Source: Janthinobacterium sp051380875 (GTDB lineage: Bacteria > Pseudomonadota > Gammaproteobacteria > Burkholderiales > Burkholderiaceae_D). From it: a stretch of DNA of 64,000 nucleotides. The position numbers and the translations under genes are program-made. The notes beneath the pieces were generated by a model. That model was not told the DNA's origin, ran no database searches, and saw only the letters and a program-made list of their open reading frames with translations. This document shows positions 18,179 to 27,179 of this stretch, piece after piece. The first letter of the stretch is position 1. The number at the start of each line of letters is the position of its first letter. The stretch lies in the NCBI RefSeq assembly GCF_051380875.1, contig NZ_JBNYXW010000009.1:1-64000 (forward strand), written 5' to 3'.

Positions 18179-20233
18179 ATGCATACTGCCGTAACGCCGA
18201 TCCCGAAACTGACCCTGCTGGCCATCGCCGCCGGCCTGTGCCTGTCCGCCTGTGGCGGCAGCGATAACATGCCAGCCGAACCGACCAAGCCCGTGGCGCA
18301 GACCGGGGTATTCCTCGACGGTGCCGTGGAAGGCCTCGATTACGTGGCCGGCAGCGCAGCCAAGGCCAGCACCAATGCCAAGGGCGAATTTACCTGCAAC
18401 CCTGGCGATACGCTGGCGTTCAGCGTGGGCGGCCTGGCCCTGGGTTCTGCGCTGTGCAGTGCGGTCATCACGCCGCTGGCGCTGTCTGCCAGCACGAATG
18501 TGGCCGACGATAAGGTCGTCAACCGCCTGCTGGCGCTGCAATTGCTTGACGACGACAGCGATCCGTCGAACGGCATCAAGATCACGCCCGAAGTGAAGAC
18601 GGCGCTGGCAGGCAAGACGCTGGACTTTTCCGCCGCCGCCGGCGCCTTCAACCCGGCGCTGGCAGTGCATCTGGTTACCTTGGGCGCAAAGTTCGCCGCC
18701 CGCACGGTGGACGCGGAGCGCCGCGCGCTGGTGCGCGAGCATTTTGAAGATACCCTGGCGTCGAAAGTGGGCGCACCCGTCAACGAGGCGCTGACGCAGG
18801 CCAATCCGGTGGGCGAAGTGAAAGTCACGGTGACGCGCTACCAGATCCAGGCGGACAGCAAGTTTTACGTGCCGTACGAAGGCACCAACGCGAAGATCAA
18901 GGGTGAATTCCCGATCGGCTTTTTGCCGTCGTATGGCTCGGGCCTGGCTTACAAGGGCAAAAACGCGGCTGGCGAGCTGGAATTTTATGGCTTGACGGAC
19001 CGTGGCCCGAACGGCGACGGCCCACTGGTGCCCGACCCATCGGGCAAGGGCACCAGCGGCAGCAAGATCTTCCCGTCGCCCAGCTTCACGCCTTCGTTTG
19101 GCGTGATCACGGTGGGCAAGAGCGGCGCCGTGCTGACATCGAGCACGCCGATCAAGGTGTCTGCCAGCGTGAACAGCTCGGGCTTGCCCGTGCCCGCGGG
19201 CGCGGTGGGCAATTCGGCCGAGATTCCCGTCATGGATGCGATGAAGTTCGATGCGGCCAGCCGCGCCGTCTTCAATGCGGGCGGCCTCGATTCGGAAGCC
19301 ATCGTTGTCGATGCCAAGCGCAATGCGCTGTGGGTGTCCGACGAATATGGCCCCTTCATCATCAAGCTCGATGCCGCCACGGGCGTCATCCAGGCCAAGT
19401 ATGAGCCGGGCAAGGGCTTGCCGGCGCTGTTCGCCAAGCGCCGCGCCAACCGGGGCATGGAAGGCATGACGCTCGACACCAGCAACGACAAGCTGTACGC
19501 CTTCCTGCAAAGCCCGTTGACGGACGGCACGGCCATGTATTCGGTGACCAAGAAGGCCGAGCAGGTCGAGCGCTTTGCGCGCTTCACGCGCTGGATCGAA
19601 TTCGACCCAAGCACGGGCACCAGCGGCAAGATGTTTGCGTATCCGCTGGACGCGGCTGACTACCAGGATGGCCGCACGGGCAACGCCAAGCTGGGCGACA
19701 TGGTGGCGCTGGGCGGTGGAAAATTCCTCGTCATCGAGCAGGGCGCCGCGCCGTCGGGCAAGGTATTCAATAAGCTGATGCTGGTGGAATTGAAGGGGGC
19801 TACCGATATTGCGGCCGCCGCCTTCAACGCCAGCACCTCCGACCTGGAAAAAAGCAGCATGGGCGGCGTGGCCGTGAATGGCGCCGACTGGGCTGCAGTC
19901 GCGCCGCTGAAGAAAACCCTGTTGCTGGACTTGAACGCCATCGGCTGGGCAGCGGAAAAGGCCGAAGGCCTGACCCTGGTCGACGATTCCACCATCGCGC
20001 TGGCCAACGACAACGACTTTGGCATGAAGACCAAAATCTTTGACGCGTCTGGCGTGGAAGTGGCGGACGCCGACGTGACCAAGTGCACGGTGGACGCGAA
20101 TGGCGTCATCGTCACCAGCAGCGCGGCCGGCTGCAACGCGGCCAACAGCATCCGCGTGGCGCGCGGCGACGACCGCGAGCGTCCAAGCCGTTTGTGGATC
20201 GTGAAATTCGCCAAGCCGCTCAATAGCTATTGA
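18179..20233 (+). CDS. Phytase-like esterase domain lipoprotein
   Basis: A 684-residue secreted protein with a lipoprotein signal: LSAC at residues 22-25 makes Cys25 the lipidation site. The second half resembles the 'esterase-like activity of phytase' domain: GLTDRGPNGDG, LDSEAIVVDAKRNALWVSDEYG and RRANRGMEGM are typical, and the domain ends with the LVDDSTIALANDNDFG motif. The first 200 residues are a separate domain that I do not recognise. It may hydrolyse phosphate esters or related substrates at the cell envelope. GAGG lies just before ATG 18179. It stands alone between the mtl locus and a bidirectional terminator. Confidence 0.75.
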   Translation: MHTAVTPIPKLTLLAIAAGLCLSACGGSDNMPAEPTKPVAQTGVFLDGAVEGLDYVAGSAAKASTNAKGEFTCNPGDTLAFSVGGLALGSALCSAVITPLALSASTNVADDKVVNRLLALQLLDDDSDPSNGIKITPEVKTALAGKTLDFSAAAGAFNPALAVHLVTLGAKFAARTVDAERRALVREHFEDTLASKVGAPVNEALTQANPVGEVKVTVTRYQIQADSKFYVPYEGTNAKIKGEFPIGFLPSYGSGLAYKGKNAAGELEFYGLTDRGPNGDGPLVPDPSGKGTSGSKIFPSPSFTPSFGVITVGKSGAVLTSSTPIKVSASVNSSGLPVPAGAVGNSAEIPVMDAMKFDAASRAVFNAGGLDSEAIVVDAKRNALWVSDEYGPFIIKLDAATGVIQAKYEPGKGLPALFAKRRANRGMEGMTLDTSNDKLYAFLQSPLTDGTAMYSVTKKAEQVERFARFTRWIEFDPSTGTSGKMFAYPLDAADYQDGRTGNAKLGDMVALGGGKFLVIEQGAAPSGKVFNKLMLVELKGATDIAAAAFNASTSDLEKSSMGGVAVNGADWAAVAPLKKTLLLDLNAIGWAAEKAEGLTLVDDSTIALANDNDFGMKTKIFDASGVEVADADVTKCTVDANGVIVTSSAAGCNAANSIRVARGDDRERPSRLWIVKFAKPLNSY

Positions 20234-20265
20234 TGGCGTATTGATGCAGCGCAGTGATGGGTGAA

Positions 20266-20299
20266 AAAAAGCCGCACAGTGTGAACTGTGCGGCTTTTT
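20266..20299. terminator. Bidirectional rho-independent terminator
   Basis: GCCGCACAGT (20271-20280) and its complement flank a GTGA loop, with A5 before and T5 after. The symmetric A and T tracts allow termination of both convergent genes. Confidence 0.85.
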
Positions 20300-20314
20300 G
20301 ACTGTTGGCCAGGC

Positions 20315-22405
20315 TTACTTTTTAGTATAAGTATCGAGCCAGTTCAGCACCGTGTGATGCCACAGCAACGAGTTCGCCGGTTTCAGCACCCAGTGGTTCT
20401 CGTCCGGGAAGACCAGCAGCTTGCTCGGGATGCCCTGGCGCTGCAGCGCCGTGAAGGTGCCCAGGCCTTGCGTGGTCGGGATGCGGAAATCGAGGTCGCC
20501 CTGCACCACCAGCATCGGCGTCTTCCAGTTTTTCACGTAGTTGACGGGATTGAACTGCTCGTGCTTGGCCACTGCATCGTAGTACGGGCCGCCGTTTTCC
20601 CACTCGGTGAACCAGAGTTCTTCCGTCGCGTAAGCCATGCCACGGGTGTCGAACACGCCGTCGTGGTTGACCAGGCACTTGAAGCCGTCCGGCCAGTTAC
20701 CGGCGATCCAGTTCATCATGTAGCCACCGTACGACGCGCCCAGCGCGCAGCTGCGTTCGCGGTCCAGCCAGGCGAACTTCCTGGTGGCCGCTTCCAGGCC
20801 CTTTTGCAAGTCCACCAGTGGCTTGCCGCCCCAGTCGCCGCTGATGGAGTCGGTGAACTTCTGGCCATAGCCGGTCGAACCGTGGAAGTCGATGAAGACG
20901 GTGGCGTAGCCGGCGCCTGCATATACTTGCGGATTCCAGCGGTAGCTCCAGCTATTGCCAAAGCTGCCTTGCGGGCCGCCGTGGACTAAAAAGGCGATCG
21001 GATACTTTTCGCCCGCCTTGGCATTCCATGGCTTCATGACATGGCCATACACGGTTGCGCCATCCGCGCCGGCAAACGAGAACTGCTCGTACTCGCCGAA
21101 ACGTACATCGGCCAGCGCTGCCGCATTCTGCTTCGTCAACTGCTGCATCGGTGCCGTTTCCGATTTGGCGTCGAGTTTGCGTGTGTACAGCTGCGCGCCC
21201 GAGGCCAGGTTCGCCTGCGCCAGCACGATGGTATTGCCGCGCACGTCGAATTCGCCGACGGCGCCCTTGCCAGTCAGGGCAGTGACCTTGCCGCTGGCAG
21301 CGTCGATGTTGAACAAACGGTGCTGGCCCACGTCGTCGGCGGAAACGAGGAAACCCTTGCTGTCCGGCGTCCAGCGGAAGTCGGCCACGGAACGGTCCCA
21401 GTCGTCGGCCACGGTGCGTTTCTTGCCGGTGGCGACATCCATCAATACTAGATGAAAGCGATCCGCCTCGAAGCCCGGCTTGGTCATGGCGACATACGCC
21501 AGCGTGCGGCCATCGGGCGAGTAGGTGGCTTTCGCATCCCAGGCCGGATTGTCGCTTGTGAGGTTGCGCGGCGCCTGGCCGCCGATGGCGGCAATCGTGT
21601 AGACGTCGAAGTTGGTCGACCACGATTCGCTGCGGCCGGCCACGCGCACCGAGAAGGCCACGGTCTTGCCGTCAGGGCTGAAGTGGTATTCGCCGTTGTC
21701 GCCGAACGGTTTGGAAGGCGCGTCACCAATCAGGGTGCCGCTCAGGCTGACGGGCGCGGCGCTGACCTTGCCGGCGGCGTCGATCGGTGCCGAATACAGT
21801 GCATTGCGGCGGCCGTCGGCCCAGGTATCCCAGTGGCGCACGAACATCTGGTCGTAGACCTTGCCGCTGGCCTTGTCCTTGGCTTTCTCATCCAAGCGTT
21901 TCTTGGTGCAATCGATATCGGCGCAATCGAGGTAGACGCCCATGCTGAAGGCCAGGCGGTCACCCTGCGGCGACAAACGGTAGGTGTCCACGTCCAGCGC
22001 CAGGTCGGTGACCTTGGCCGCTTCGCCGCCATTCGAGGGCAGTTGCCACACTTGCGAGGAGCCGGAACGGCTTGAGAGGAAGAAGATGGCGTCGCCGTTT
22101 GGCGACCATTGCGGATCGCTGGCGCTGGCTCCGGCTTCACTGCGCGTGAGCTGGCGTGGCGCCGCGTTGGACGCGCGCAGGTCGATCATCCATAGCTGCG
22201 TGTTGCCGCGGTTCTTATCCAGGTTGGTGCTGCGCACCGTGTAGACGACGCGCGTGGCGTCCGGCGACAGGACGGGGCTACCCACCCGTTCCATGGAAAC
22301 CATGTCTTCCACGGTGAAACCGCGCGGCGCGGCCAGTGCCGGCGTGACGGTGGCGGTGGCCAGGGCGGCACCGAATGCCCCCAAGAGCAGCAGACGTAAA
22401 CTCAT
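20315..22405 (-). CDS. S9 family serine peptidase (dipeptidyl/acylaminoacyl type)
   Basis: A 696-residue exported prolyl-oligopeptidase-family enzyme. A signal peptide (ending TPALA) is followed by a WD40-like propeller of repeated SPDG/SPNGD motifs, then a C-terminal alpha/beta hydrolase domain. The nucleophile is Ser558 in GASYGG, with Asp in VVQGDLDFRIP and His in FPDENHW. Such enzymes release dipeptides or acylated amino acids from peptides in the periplasm. It is monocistronic, bounded by a terminator downstream and a 240-base divergent promoter region upstream. Confidence 0.88.
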   Translation of the reverse strand: MSLRLLLLGAFGAALATATVTPALAAPRGFTVEDMVSMERVGSPVLSPDATRVVYTVRSTNLDKNRGNTQLWMIDLRASNAAPRQLTRSEAGASASDPQWSPNGDAIFFLSSRSGSSQVWQLPSNGGEAAKVTDLALDVDTYRLSPQGDRLAFSMGVYLDCADIDCTKKRLDEKAKDKASGKVYDQMFVRHWDTWADGRRNALYSAPIDAAGKVSAAPVSLSGTLIGDAPSKPFGDNGEYHFSPDGKTVAFSVRVAGRSESWSTNFDVYTIAAIGGQAPRNLTSDNPAWDAKATYSPDGRTLAYVAMTKPGFEADRFHLVLMDVATGKKRTVADDWDRSVADFRWTPDSKGFLVSADDVGQHRLFNIDAASGKVTALTGKGAVGEFDVRGNTIVLAQANLASGAQLYTRKLDAKSETAPMQQLTKQNAAALADVRFGEYEQFSFAGADGATVYGHVMKPWNAKAGEKYPIAFLVHGGPQGSFGNSWSYRWNPQVYAGAGYATVFIDFHGSTGYGQKFTDSISGDWGGKPLVDLQKGLEAATRKFAWLDRERSCALGASYGGYMMNWIAGNWPDGFKCLVNHDGVFDTRGMAYATEELWFTEWENGGPYYDAVAKHEQFNPVNYVKNWKTPMLVVQGDLDFRIPTTQGLGTFTALQRQGIPSKLLVFPDENHWVLKPANSLLWHHTVLNWLDTYTKK

Positions 22406-22644
22406 TCAAACTCCCGTTTATTATTGCGATGTTATCGATATGATACTGACGAGGCCGGCAGTACCGCCGGCAGCCCGACATCATAGCAATAAAGAGGCCG
22501 TTCCAGAGGGAGTTGACCGGTGGTTAGCCTGCCTTTGGCGCCAGTTGGTCGAGTGCGCTGGAGGCGTAGATGTTTTCCTACAGAAACAGCTGTTTTTATG
22601 GAAAGTGCTAGACTGGTGGCCTCCTGAGACTGACTTTTATTTCC

Positions 22645-23235
22645 ATGCGCCCCACATTGCTCGCACTCACCTTCGCCGCCCTGTTCGCCACCTTGCCGGC
22701 CCATGCGGCTGCCATACCGACGCAAGAGCAAATTCACGCCGCCGTGCAGGCGGGCGTGGCCAAGACACAAGCCAAGACCCAATCGTCCATGCCGATCGCT
22801 GTCAAGGTCACCAGTGTGCTGGGCTGCCAGGATACACAGGAAGTGCAAGGCGAGGTAGTTTGCCTGGTCAGCATGAGCGCCGGCATGCGCGATGGCTTTA
22901 TGGTCTTGCCGCTGCGCAACGATGGCGGCACCTGGGTCGGCGTTGAGCGCAAGCATGCCAAGTTTGCGGGACCATCGCCGGCCGAGGCGCAAGCCATGAT
23001 CCGCGCCTGGGCCAAGGAAGAAGTGGCGCGGGACCCGGAAGCGGCCAAGGATGCGCAGATGCAAGAAGCGCAGAGCACCATGCAGGTCAAGGCGATCAAC
23101 GAGTGCGAAGTCAAGCGCAAGACGGGCTATCTGGCGTGCGATAGCGTGCTGAGCGTGCCTAGCCGTCCCGACGACATCAAGACGGAACTCACGTTCATGC
23201 TGGAGAGCACGGGCTGGCGCTACGTGCCGCGCTAG
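22645..23235 (+). CDS. Exported hypothetical protein
   Basis: A 196-residue protein I do not recognise. The signal peptide is clear (MRPTLLALTFAALFATLPAH, with cleavage after AHA or AAA). The mature part has four cysteines (in VLGCQDT, VVCLVS, INECEVK and YLACDS), which may form two disulfides in the periplasm. A charged helical segment in the middle (EEVARDPEAAKDAQMQEAQS) may coil. It is divergent from the S9 peptidase. No enzymatic motif is visible. Confidence 0.6.
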   Translation: MRPTLLALTFAALFATLPAHAAAIPTQEQIHAAVQAGVAKTQAKTQSSMPIAVKVTSVLGCQDTQEVQGEVVCLVSMSAGMRDGFMVLPLRNDGGTWVGVERKHAKFAGPSPAEAQAMIRAWAKEEVARDPEAAKDAQMQEAQSTMQVKAINECEVKRKTGYLACDSVLSVPSRPDDIKTELTFMLESTGWRYVPR

Positions 23236-23265
23236 GCGAGCACTGTTTTCGGATCACTGTTTTCC

Positions 23266-23290
23266 CGCCGGACAGCCACGCTGTCCGGCG
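23266..23290. terminator. Hairpin after the exported hypothetical gene
   Basis: CGCCGGACAG pairs with CTGTCCGGCG across a CCACG loop, 30 bases after the stop codon. The following CGTTATTTCC is only weakly T-rich, so termination is likely but inefficient. Confidence 0.5.
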
Positions 23291-23386
23291 CGTTATTTCC
23301 AATCTCAACGCTCCATCCCGGCGGCCACGCCGCCCCCTGCAATGGTTGCCGATTCGACAGGTAATTCAGAGCACAAAATTGCCCAG

Positions 23387-23403
23387 TTGAATTAATAATT
23401 CAA
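23387..23403. promoter_or_regulatory. 17-bp AT-rich palindrome before the decayed receptor gene
   Basis: TTGAATTA-A-TAATTCAA is a perfect inverted repeat in the AT-rich promoter region about 100 bases upstream of the PAS-MCP relic. It could be an operator; its partner protein is unknown. Confidence 0.3.
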
Positions 23404-23504
23404 TATTAAAATTAATGTATCGGTGCAGACTGCCACCCCGGCGGTGCCGCCCTGCATTTCCCGCGTTTGCCGTCTGCGCACGGGCTACAGCCAAGGATCC
23501 CACC

Positions 23505-24490
23505 ATGCGACTCAATCTTCCCGTCAGCAATGCCGAGATCAATTTGAGCGATACCGAGACCATCGTCTCGGCTACCGACTTGCAAGGCAATATCACCTAT
23601 GCCAATCCGTATTTCATCGCCATCAGCGGTTACAGTGCGGAAGAATTGATCGGTGCGCCGCAAAACATCCTGCACCACCCGGACATGCCAGTGGAAGCGT
23701 TTGCCGATTTCTGGGCCACCATCCGTTCAGGCCGTTCGTGGAGCGGCATGGTCAAGAACCGCTGCAAGAATGGCGATTACTACTGGGTGCTGGCGAATGT
23801 GACGCCGGTGGTCGAAGATGGCGTGGCCGTCGGCTACATGTCCGTGCGCACCAAGCCGAGCCGGCAGCAGGTGGCGCAGGCCGCCGCCCTGTACGCGCGC
23901 ATCAAGGCGGGGCAGGCCGATGGCATCCTCATCAGCCAGGGCGCGGCCGTGCGCACGGGCTGGCTGGCCAAAGTGCTCAGTTTGCGCGACCTGGCGCTGG
24001 CATCCTCGCCTTGAACGCGGCCGTGGAAGCGGCGCGCGCGGGCGACCAGGGGCGCGGTTTTGCCGTGGTGGCCGGTGAAGTGCGCAGCCTGGCCCAGCGC
24101 AGCGCAGCGCGGCGGCGGCTACGGAAATCAAGTAATTGATCACGGCGTCGCTGGCGCAGGTGCAGGCGGGCGCCAGCAGCGCAGAAATGCTGGGTGCCGT
24201 GCAGGGCGTGCACGGCATCATGGCGGAGATCGCTTCCGCCTCGCGCGAGCAAAGCCACGGCATCGGCCAGGTTAACATGGCCGTCACGCAGATGGATGAA
24301 GTGACGCAACAGAACGCGGCGTTGGTGGAGGAATCGGCAGCCGCCTCGGCCTCGCTGCAGGATCAGACCTTGCAACTGGAGCAGGCCATGGGCCTGTTCA
24401 AGCTGGAACGGCGCCGCGCTACAACAGGCGCCGCTCTGGCCGGGCAGCGCCATTACAAGGCAGGTCGGCGAGCCAGCCGGTCAGCGACTT
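23505..24490 (+). pseudogene. Decayed PAS-type (Aer-like) chemoreceptor
   Basis: The first frame (23505-24014) encodes an Aer-like PAS domain (TDLQGNITYANPYFIAISGY, NRCKNGDYYWVLANVTPV) and the start of the linker. Near 24000 the sequence jumps to the tip of an MCP signalling domain (ILALNAAVEAARAGDQGRGF) in another frame, so the membrane segment, HAMP and half the signalling domain are deleted. A second frameshift lies near 24110, and TAA at 24133 stands where EIKQL is normally read. The third frame continues through SREQSHGIGQVN and TQQNAALVEE to about 24440. The protein would be non-functional; an isolated PAS fragment might still be made. Confidence 0.85.
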
Positions 24491-26188
24491 TTAAAACGTT
24501 TCCCACTCACTCTGGCCACTGGCCGATTTGCTGGACTTGGCGGACCTGGCAGCTTTGGGTGCCGTCAAGCGGCTGGCGGCGGGGCGCGCCGGTGCGCGTG
24601 ATTGGGGGCGGGCAGTGGCATGCAGCACATTGCGCTGCGCCATTTCGTCGAGCTTGAAGGTACTGACCAGTTCGGCCAGGCGCGCGGACTGGTCTTGTAG
24701 CGCATTGGCTGCGGCGGCCGCTTCCTCGACCAGGGCCGCATTTTGCTGCGTCACCTGGTCCATCTGCGTGATGGCGTGGTTGACTTCGGCGATGCCCGTG
24801 CTTTGTTCCTGCGTGGCCGAGCTGATTTCTGCGACGATGTCGGTCACGCGCTGCACGCCCTCAACCACCTGTGCCATGGTCTTGCCGGCCTTTTCAACGA
24901 GCAGCGTGCCGGTATCGACCTTGTCCACCGAATCGCCGATCAGGGTCTTGATTTCCTTGGCCGCCGCCGCGCTGCGCTGGGCCAGGCTGCGCACTTCGGT
25001 GGCCACCACGGCAAAGCCGCGGCCCTGTTCGCCCGCGCGCGCCGCTTCCACTGCTGCATTCAAGGCCAGGATATTGGTCTGGAAGGCAATGCCGTCGATC
25101 ACGCCGATGATGTCGACAATGCGGCCCGATGAGGTATGGATGGCGCCCATGGTGTCGATCACTTGCTGCACCACGGCGCCGCCTTCGGCCGCCACGGCCG
25201 AGGCGGACTGCGCCAGCTGGCTGGCCTGGCGCGCATTGTCGGCCGTCTGGTGCACGGTGGACGACAATTGCTCGACTGCCGAGGCGGTTTCTTCCAGCGA
25301 ACTGGCTTGCTCTTCGGTGCGCGAAGACAGGTCCAGGTTGCCGCTGGCAATTTCCGCCGAGGCGGTGGCGATGGTGTCGGCGCCGGTGCGTACTTCGCGC
25401 ACCGTATTGAGCAGACTCTGGTTCATTTCCTTGAGCGCCTGCTGCAACTGGCCGATCTCGTCGCCGCTGTCGATGGCGATAGTGCGGCTCAGGTCGCCGC
25501 CAGCGACGGCCTTGGCCGCTTCGACGGCATGGCCCAGCGGTGTGGTGATGCTGCGCGCTATCAGCCAGGCGGCGGCCAGGCCGATCAGCAGGGCGGCTGC
25601 GCCCAGTGCCAGCATCTGGCTGCGGCCCGAGCGGAAATCGCTGTCGATGTTGACGGCGGCACCGTCGATCACGCCGCGCTCGAACTTGACCAGTTCCCGG
25701 ATGCTGTCCGAGTACGCTTGCATGGCGGGCGCCATCTTGCTGTCAAACGCGGCGCTGGCGGCGTCATTCTCGCCCGACTCCTTCAGTTTGAAGATCTCGT
25801 TGCGGGTGTCGTTGAAGTGCTTGCGCTGCGCCAGCATGGCGTCGAGCACCTTGCGGTCTTCGGCGCCGGTAACGCTCTCCTCCAGTTGCTTCTGGATTTC
25901 CGTGGCGCGCTTCGAGTACAGGGCCATCTGTTTCTTGAAGTATTCCTGGATGGCAGGGTCATTGCTTTTGACGACGGCGTCGCTACGTGCGCCATTGCTG
26001 TCGATGATGCCGATCCATTCGGCGGCAATGCGTTCGCGAACCAGGTCGCGTTCGACCATGGTGTTGGTGGCACTGCCGATATCTTGCAGGCGGAACACGC
26101 CGATCACGATCATTAACGCCATCAGAGCCAGCACGAGGCCAAAACCCAGGCTAAGCCGTGTGCCGATACGTAAGTTTCTTACATTCAT
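24491..26188 (-). CDS. Methyl-accepting chemotaxis protein
   Basis: A 565-residue receptor: TM1 near residues 12-32, a four-helix periplasmic sensor, TM2 (LIGLAAAWLIA), HAMP, then a signalling domain with the tip FQTNILALNAAVEAARAGEQ. The C-terminus ends EWETF, a xWxxF peptide like the CheR/CheB tether of enteric receptors. I chose ATG 26188 (MNVRNLRIGTRL); the frame continues upstream but that extension does not look receptor-like. It converges on the decayed receptor, whose signalling tip is similar. Confidence 0.9.
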   Translation of the reverse strand: MNVRNLRIGTRLSLGFGLVLALMALMIVIGVFRLQDIGSATNTMVERDLVRERIAAEWIGIIDSNGARSDAVVKSNDPAIQEYFKKQMALYSKRATEIQKQLEESVTGAEDRKVLDAMLAQRKHFNDTRNEIFKLKESGENDAASAAFDSKMAPAMQAYSDSIRELVKFERGVIDGAAVNIDSDFRSGRSQMLALGAAALLIGLAAAWLIARSITTPLGHAVEAAKAVAGGDLSRTIAIDSGDEIGQLQQALKEMNQSLLNTVREVRTGADTIATASAEIASGNLDLSSRTEEQASSLEETASAVEQLSSTVHQTADNARQASQLAQSASAVAAEGGAVVQQVIDTMGAIHTSSGRIVDIIGVIDGIAFQTNILALNAAVEAARAGEQGRGFAVVATEVRSLAQRSAAAAKEIKTLIGDSVDKVDTGTLLVEKAGKTMAQVVEGVQRVTDIVAEISSATQEQSTGIAEVNHAITQMDQVTQQNAALVEEAAAAANALQDQSARLAELVSTFKLDEMAQRNVLHATARPQSRAPARPAASRLTAPKAARSAKSSKSASGQSEWETF

Positions 26189-26458
26189 AAGTTTTCTTTG
26201 TGTAGAAGAGAGGGGATCGGAGAGGAAGAGGTGTTTTGCAACATTTGCCATTTAAGCTATATAGACGATATTGTATATTAAAGTTGTCGTAAGGTAAAAA
26301 AACAAGAATATAAAACTCCTATTTATTGCCTTAAGGAAATTGTTTCATTATCATAACGCCCTGCTGCGGCGTATTGCGCCTGGATCTGCTGTTTGCGGCG
26401 GTCCATGACCCTCGCCATGTCGCCCCTCAGCCCCTTCCAGTCTTTTCAGGAGAGCACC

Positions 26459-27175
26459 ATGTCAGAACAATCCCCTTCGCGGCGATGGCTCATCAAGAGC
26501 CTCGTCTTCATGCCGATCGGTGCCGTCGGTGCTGGCGCCGCGGTGCGCGGCCTGCAGGCCGCCGACACCAGTGGCGCGCCGGCCGGTACGCCCAATGCCT
26601 ACACGCCAGCCTTTTTCAGTGCCATCGAATGGCGCTTCCTCAACGCTGCCGTCGACCGATTGATCCCGCACGATGAGCACGGTCCCGGCGCCATCGAGCT
26701 GGGCGTGCTGGAGTTCCTCGATCGCCACATGCAGACACCGTATGCGGCCGGCGACACCTGGTATATGCAGGGCCCGTTCCTGAAGGCCGCGCCGGAATTT
26801 GGCTATCAGGGCAAGCTGGCGCTGCGCGACATCTTGCGCGTCGGCATCAAGGCCGTGGACGGCTATGTCACCAGCCAGAATCCGGGCAAGGTCTTCGCCG
26901 ACCTTGACAAGAGCCAGCAGGAAGGCTTGCTCAAGGCGGCCGAGAAGGGCGAGCTGAAGCTGGAAGATATCTCGTCCAAGCTGTTCTTTTCCAACTTGCT
27001 TGGCGAAGTACGCAATGGCTATTTTGCCGACCCTAAACATGGCGGCAACAAGGACATGGGCGCGTGGAAGATGATCGGCTACCCCGGCATGCGCGCCGAT
27101 TACCTGGACTGGGTGGAAGTACGCGACAAACCATATCCGATCGGCCCAGTCGATCTCGCAGGACGCAGGGGATAA
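26459..27175 (+). CDS. Gluconate 2-dehydrogenase-type small subunit
   Basis: A 238-residue subunit 3 of the gluconate 2-dehydrogenase type. It has a Tat-like signal (SRRWLIK followed by a hydrophobic stretch), then the family core (FLNAAVDRLIPHDEHGPGAIELGV; shown here in parts as it spans residues about 59-83). The small subunit carries the flavoprotein to the periplasm as a folded complex. GGAGAGCACC precedes ATG 26459. The flavoprotein follows after 4 bases and the cytochrome after that. The AT-rich 26190-26458 stretch upstream probably holds the promoters of this operon and of the divergent receptor. Confidence 0.83.
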   Translation: MSEQSPSRRWLIKSLVFMPIGAVGAGAAVRGLQAADTSGAPAGTPNAYTPAFFSAIEWRFLNAAVDRLIPHDEHGPGAIELGVLEFLDRHMQTPYAAGDTWYMQGPFLKAAPEFGYQGKLALRDILRVGIKAVDGYVTSQNPGKVFADLDKSQQEGLLKAAEKGELKLEDISSKLFFSNLLGEVRNGYFADPKHGGNKDMGAWKMIGYPGMRADYLDWVEVRDKPYPIGPVDLAGRRG

Positions 27176-27179
27176 CAGC

